Below, one piece after another: positions 6,396 to 9,117 of a DNA stretch of 9,117 nt. A model generated the notes under the pieces. It made no database searches. It worked only from the letters and a program-made list of their open reading frames with translations, and was not told the DNA's origin. The stretch's first letter is position 1, and every line of letters begins with the position of its first letter. This stretch comes from Bacteroides sp. CAG:1060 (GTDB lineage: Bacteria > Bacteroidota > Bacteroidia > Bacteroidales > UBA932), in assembly GCA_000432655.1 (NCBI GenBank), contig HF986319.1:1-9117 (forward strand), read 5' to 3'. The translations under genes were made by a program, and so were the position numbers.

Positions 6396-7232
6396 CTATA
6401 GGGATTCTATCATCCTTGTGAAGAGCTCCGTCATTCTCTCGGATGCAAGGTCAGCCTGCTTCACGACGTCATTGCCGTCATTGAAATTCTTCTCGACATT
6501 AAGGAAATTGGAAGAGTTGGTCACAACTGACATGCCGAACACTTTCAATCCGCAGTGGCGGGCCACTATGACTTCCGGAACCGTGGACATGCCCAAAAGA
6601 TCCGCTCCGATGGAGTGATAGAATCTTACTTCGGCAGGAGTCTCGTAGGTTGGTCCGGTGCTGGCAAGATAGACGCCTTTCATGGCAGGGATGCCCATCT
6701 TGCTGCATATTCCTTCGGCAAGCGCCTGAAGCTGAAGATCATACGCACAGGTCATATCCGGGAACCTCTCTCCGAATGTATCGAGATTCGGGCCAATAAG
6801 CGGGTTTGGAATCATGTTGATGTGGTCTCTGATGATGACCAGATCTCCAACTTTATAGTCCGGGTTGCAGGAACCGGCTGCGTTGGACACGAAGATGTAT
6901 TCAACTCCTAAGAGTTTCATCACCCTTACGCCTATGGTGACATCTTCCATCGGGTATCCTTCATAGTAGTGGAATCTTCCCTGCATGGCGACAACTGTTT
7001 TGCCGCCAAGCTTACCATATATGAAGTTGCTTTTGTGTCCCACTGCGGTGGATACCGGGAATCCCGGGATGTCGGAGTACGGAATTACTGTCTTGTCTTG
7101 AATCCTGTCTGCCAGTTTGCCCAATCCGCTGCCAAGCACTATAGCGGCGACAGGTCGCTCACTGCCGACAACACTCTTGATATAGTCGGCGCATTTTTGG
7201 AGCCTGCTGGTGTAGATTTTCTTATCTTCCAT
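6396..7232 (-). CDS. Purine nucleoside phosphorylase (trimeric, 6-oxopurine type)
   Basis: 278 residues, typical for the trimeric PNP/MTAP family, which splits purine nucleosides with phosphate to free base and ribose-1-phosphate in the cytoplasm. Visible motifs: phosphate-loop GSGLG (34-38), GH (65-66), GRFHYYEG (85-92), NAAG (117-120), 'GPTYETPAE' with Glu201 (numbered as in human PNP), 'GMSTVPEVIVARH' (214-226) and 'VVTN' with Asn239. The Glu and Asn pair is the signature for guanine/hypoxanthine nucleosides; MTA phosphorylases lack this Asn. So inosine, guanosine or, in this context, 5'-methylthioinosine are the expected substrates, not adenosine. It is the last gene of the minus-strand operon, starting 21 nt after the deaminase stop, and it ends at the bidirectional terminator. 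Names such as punA or pnp are used for the family; I leave the symbol open. Confidence 0.94.
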   Translation of the reverse strand: MEDKKIYTSRLQKCADYIKSVVGSERPVAAIVLGSGLGKLADRIQDKTVIPYSDIPGFPVSTAVGHKSNFIYGKLGGKTVVAMQGRFHYYEGYPMEDVTIGVRVMKLLGVEYIFVSNAAGSCNPDYKVGDLVIIRDHINMIPNPLIGPNLDTFGERFPDMTCAYDLQLQALAEGICSKMGIPAMKGVYLASTGPTYETPAEVRFYHSIGADLLGMSTVPEVIVARHCGLKVFGMSVVTNSSNFLNVEKNFNDGNDVVKQADLASERMTELFTRMIESL

Positions 7233-7253
7233 ATTAAACTATCGTGGTTTGAA

Positions 7254-8525
7254 TCAAATTTTACTGAGTACTCTTCTTGCTTCTTTAAGGATTTCCTTTT
7301 CTCCTTCAACTTCCCGGTGTCTCATCAGGAACTTCCCGTTGCATATTACCGAGTCTATGCAATCAGAGTGTGCGGAATATACAAAGTTTGCAAGGAATGA
7401 GCCGTGAGAAAGGAAAAATGAATTGTCCGTGTCCACTATGCTTATGTCCGCTACGGCCCCTTCCTCAATCCGTCCTGCATCCAGCCTCAGTGCTTTGGCA
7501 CCGTTGACTGTCGCCATATTCATCAATTCCGGTATAGGGAGGGCGGAAGGGTCATCTCTCCATGCTTTCTGGAACAGGGCTGATGTTTTCATCGCTTCCT
7601 GGATATCAAGATTGTTGGAAGAAGCGCATCCGTCCGTTCCTATGCACACGTTGACTCCGGCATCCCTGAGTTCGTTGTACGGGAACCGGTATCCGGAAGC
7701 TAGTTTGGCGTTGGAGTTGATATTGTGGATGCAGTGCACTCCTCTTTTGGCGAGTATCTCTATGTCTGAAGGGGAGACCCATAGGGTATGCGCGGCAAGC
7801 ACTCTGTCTGACAATATTCCGAGTCTGTCAAGGTACTCCACCGGAGTAAGTCCGCCATGTGCAGCCTTGCAGTCTTCGACTTCCTTGAGAGTCTCGCTGA
7901 GATGTATGTGGATGTTCAAATCGTGCTTGCGGGCGAAATCGTTTACCCACAGCATCATATTCTCGCTTACAGAATAAATCGCGTGAAAAGCTATTTCGTA
8001 AATGAGACAAGGGTTCTCGGAGCCAAGGAACGGCGCACTTTTCTTCTCGCACTGCTCTTTCTGCCGTTCGGCTTCAGCCGGATCGCCTTTGTCCATCACG
8101 TCATATCCGGTGGCAATCCTCATTCCCATCTCTGTGGCGGCCCGTACGGAATCTTCGAAAAACCAATACTGGTCATTGAATGTGGTTGTGCCGGTCTTGA
8201 TCATCTCAAGACATGCAAGTTTGGTGGCCCAATATACGTAGTCGTGGTCGAGATTCTTTTCGACTTCCCATATTTTCTGGAGCCAGCACTGGAACTTGAC
8301 ATCTTCCTCAATGCCCCTCATAAGGGACATAGGGGAGTGGGTATGCATATTGACAAACCCCGGGATGGCAACCATCCCGGAGCAGTCCATTGTTTCTATG
8401 TCTCCGGATATCTCCCATCCAACGCTGTCACCGGCTTCGCCTATCTTGGAAATGCGGCTGCCCTGGATGAGTATGTCTTTCAGAGAACCGTCAATGGTGA
8501 TGTCCTTGAGAAGTATGGCCGCCAT
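7254..8525 (-). CDS. mtaD: MTA/SAH deaminase-type amidohydrolase (MtaD-like)
   Basis: 423 residues from ATG at 8525, chosen over an upstream in-frame start at 8591 because it begins 'MAAILLKDITIDG' as in amidohydrolases and overlaps the upstream stop by one base (TAATG). Order: small beta domain (1-55), TIM barrel, C-terminal beta domain. Metal and catalytic residues match the T. maritima TM0936 pattern: His61-x-His63 in 'PGFVNMHTHS', His208 and Glu211 in 'HIHLSE', His246 in 'AAHTLWVS', Asp298 in 'IGTDGCASSNN'. Known members deaminate 5'-methylthioadenosine, S-adenosylhomocysteine and in some lineages 5'-deoxyadenosine to the inosine form. The oxopurine-type phosphorylase follows, so the pair would give hypoxanthine plus a thio- or deoxy-ribose-1-phosphate. 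Related chlorohydrolases and guanine deaminases share the fold, so exact substrate is unproven. Confidence 0.85.
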   Translation of the reverse strand: MAAILLKDITIDGSLKDILIQGSRISKIGEAGDSVGWEISGDIETMDCSGMVAIPGFVNMHTHSPMSLMRGIEEDVKFQCWLQKIWEVEKNLDHDYVYWATKLACLEMIKTGTTTFNDQYWFFEDSVRAATEMGMRIATGYDVMDKGDPAEAERQKEQCEKKSAPFLGSENPCLIYEIAFHAIYSVSENMMLWVNDFARKHDLNIHIHLSETLKEVEDCKAAHGGLTPVEYLDRLGILSDRVLAAHTLWVSPSDIEILAKRGVHCIHNINSNAKLASGYRFPYNELRDAGVNVCIGTDGCASSNNLDIQEAMKTSALFQKAWRDDPSALPIPELMNMATVNGAKALRLDAGRIEEGAVADISIVDTDNSFFLSHGSFLANFVYSAHSDCIDSVICNGKFLMRHREVEGEKEILKEARRVLSKI

Positions 8526-8866
8526 TAAAGGTCTTCGAACTTGATGTCTGAATCTGTCTCTTCTCTTACAGGAATCTCTCCATTGAAGCACTTGTCCTTG
8601 ATGTAGGTAACGACATCCTGAAGGCCTTCGGCGAACTTCTCAAAGTCTTCCTTGTAGAGGAAAATCTTGTGCTTGTCGTATGAAAAATTGCCGTCCGCAC
8701 CGCTGCGGCGCTTGCTTTCCGTGATTGTAAGATAAAAGTCCTTGTTGTCTTTGGTGGACTTTACATCAAAGAAGTATGTGCGTTTGCCGGCTCTTACCGG
8801 TTTTGAATAAATATCCTCCCCGTCGCGGCTGTCAAACCGCTTCTTGTCGTAATCGTCTCTGTACAT
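8525..8866 (-). CDS. PUR-family DNA/RNA-binding protein (DUF3276)
   Basis: 113 residues, cytoplasmic, no signal peptide. The pattern 'GKRTYFFDVKSTKDNKDFYL', 'ITESKRR', then 'HKIFLYKEDFEKFAEGLQDV' (four strands and a helix) is that of the small bacterial PUR repeat proteins (DUF3276, similar to Borrelia BpuR), widespread in Bacteroidota. The fold dimerises and binds single-stranded DNA or RNA; BpuR represses translation of mRNAs. The first ~20 residues and the last ~20 are charged and probably flexible ('RDDYDKKRFDSRDGED'; 'REETDSDIKFEDL'). It is the first gene of the minus-strand operon and its stop overlaps the deaminase start (TAATG), so translation is coupled. Whether it regulates the two enzymes or is merely co-expressed cannot be told. 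Confidence 0.88.
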   Translation of the reverse strand: MYRDDYDKKRFDSRDGEDIYSKPVRAGKRTYFFDVKSTKDNKDFYLTITESKRRSGADGNFSYDKHKIFLYKEDFEKFAEGLQDVVTYIKDKCFNGEIPVREETDSDIKFEDL

Positions 8867-8882
8867 AATTTAAAAATTTGTA

Positions 8883-8898
8883 TTTCGCCTTAGCGAAA
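8883..8898 (-). other. Small hairpin in the leader of the PUR-family gene
   Basis: On the minus strand TTTCGC, loop TAAG, GCGAAA (six pairs) lies between the predicted -7 box and the PUR start codon, so it would be in the mRNA leader. It could be a binding site for the PUR protein itself, or have no function. Confidence 0.3.
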
Positions 8899-8918
8899 AA
8901 AATGTTACTTTACTAATG

Positions 8919-8926
8919 CAAAATTA
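8919..8926 (-). promoter_or_regulatory. -7 box for PUR-deaminase-PNP operon
   Basis: The minus strand reads TAATTTTG, a perfect TAnnTTTG. Transcription would start near 8912, leaving a leader of about 45 nt before the ATG at 8866. I see no clear TTTG at the expected -33 distance. Confidence 0.5.
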
Positions 8927-8948
8927 TAATAATTTGTGGATTACTTGT

Positions 8949-8956
8949 TATCTTTG
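8949..8956 (+). promoter_or_regulatory. -7 box for nusB
   Basis: TATCTTTG is a perfect and very typical Bacteroidota -7 box. Transcription would start near 8962, about 25 nt before the nusB ATG. The nearest TTTG (8933-8936) is only 12 nt away, so the -33 element is weak or absent. Confidence 0.6.
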
Positions 8957-8987
8957 TACGATAAAATTTGAATATTGGTCCAAAAAG

Positions 8988-9117
8988 ATGCTCAATAGAC
9001 GTATTCTTCGCACAAAGGCCTTTAAAACGGTCTATGGATATGCGGAAAATTCAAGTATGACCCTCAAGGAGGCGGAGGCTTTGCTGGATATGACATGCGA
9101 GGCTACCCGGGATTTGT
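8988..9117 (+). CDS. nusB: Transcription antitermination factor NusB, 3'-truncated by window edge
   Basis: 43 residues are visible, beginning 'MLNRRILRTKAFKTVYGYAE' and continuing 'SSMTLKEAEALLDMTCEATR'. The opening NRR.LR.K..K..YGY and the following helix with a 'K.AE..L' pattern match the N-terminus of Bacteroidota NusB proteins, which bind boxA RNA with NusE (S10) in ribosomal RNA antitermination. The gene runs off the right edge. It is divergent from the PUR operon, with 121 nt between the start codons, and has its own TATCTTTG promoter box. The call rests on the N-terminus alone, but the match in pattern is good. Confidence 0.82.
   Translation, partial: MLNRRILRTKAFKTVYGYAENSSMTLKEAEALLDMTCEATRDL

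Noticed and set aside
7857..8528. Plus-strand open frame (about 223 codons) opposite the deaminase gene
   Set aside because: The opposite strand has a complete, motif-verified amidohydrolase; no promoter or family features on this strand.
1..9117. Defence system, phage, insertion sequence, toxin-antitoxin or CRISPR content
   Set aside because: No transposase, integrase, nuclease-effector or direct-repeat array was seen; all genes have housekeeping or envelope assignments with intact operon structure.

Overview
The window looks like chromosomal core sequence from a member of the Bacteroidales (Bacteroidota). The reasons are promoters of the TAnnTTTG (-7) / TTTG or TTG (-33) type, A-rich leaders without Shine-Dalgarno motifs, a lipoprotein with an acidic stretch after its lipidated cysteine, a PUR-family (DUF3276) protein, and the order zapA - 6S-like RNA - rny. 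Genus cannot be decided from the sequence alone. There is no phage, transposon, CRISPR array, tRNA or rRNA gene, and no sign of recent transfer.

Left part (1-3915, plus strand) is envelope. A 5'-truncated DUF3108/TapB-like gene overlaps a YjbH-like outer-membrane barrel gene by ATGA. A promoter at about 1688-1718 then starts a two-gene unit: a lipoprotein with a glycine/histidine-rich C-terminus, and an OmpA-family protein (barrel, Ala tract, coiled linker, peptidoglycan-binding domain). A GAAA-loop terminator closes this unit.

Central part (3947-6376, plus strand) is cell division and RNA metabolism. A promoter drives a small coiled-coil protein and zapA (1-nt gap). A 6S-like RNA begins at the zapA stop codon and has its own terminator. 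rny (RNase Y) follows, and a bidirectional terminator separates it from the converging operon.

Right part (6396-8926, minus strand) is a purine salvage/nucleoside repair operon, transcribed right to left: PUR-family nucleic-acid-binding protein, then an MtaD/SAH-deaminase-type amidohydrolase (TAATG overlap), then a trimeric purine nucleoside phosphorylase (21-nt gap). The deaminase would make the inosine-type nucleoside that the 6-oxopurine-specific phosphorylase can split. The 5' part of nusB is transcribed divergently at the right edge, from a perfect TATCTTTG box.

I did not find a clearly undescribed multi-gene system. The items most worth a second look are the 6S-like RNA with two mutually exclusive pairings, the coiled-coil partner of zapA (possible ZapB analogue), the deaminase-phosphorylase pair, and the His-rich lipoprotein paired with OmpA.
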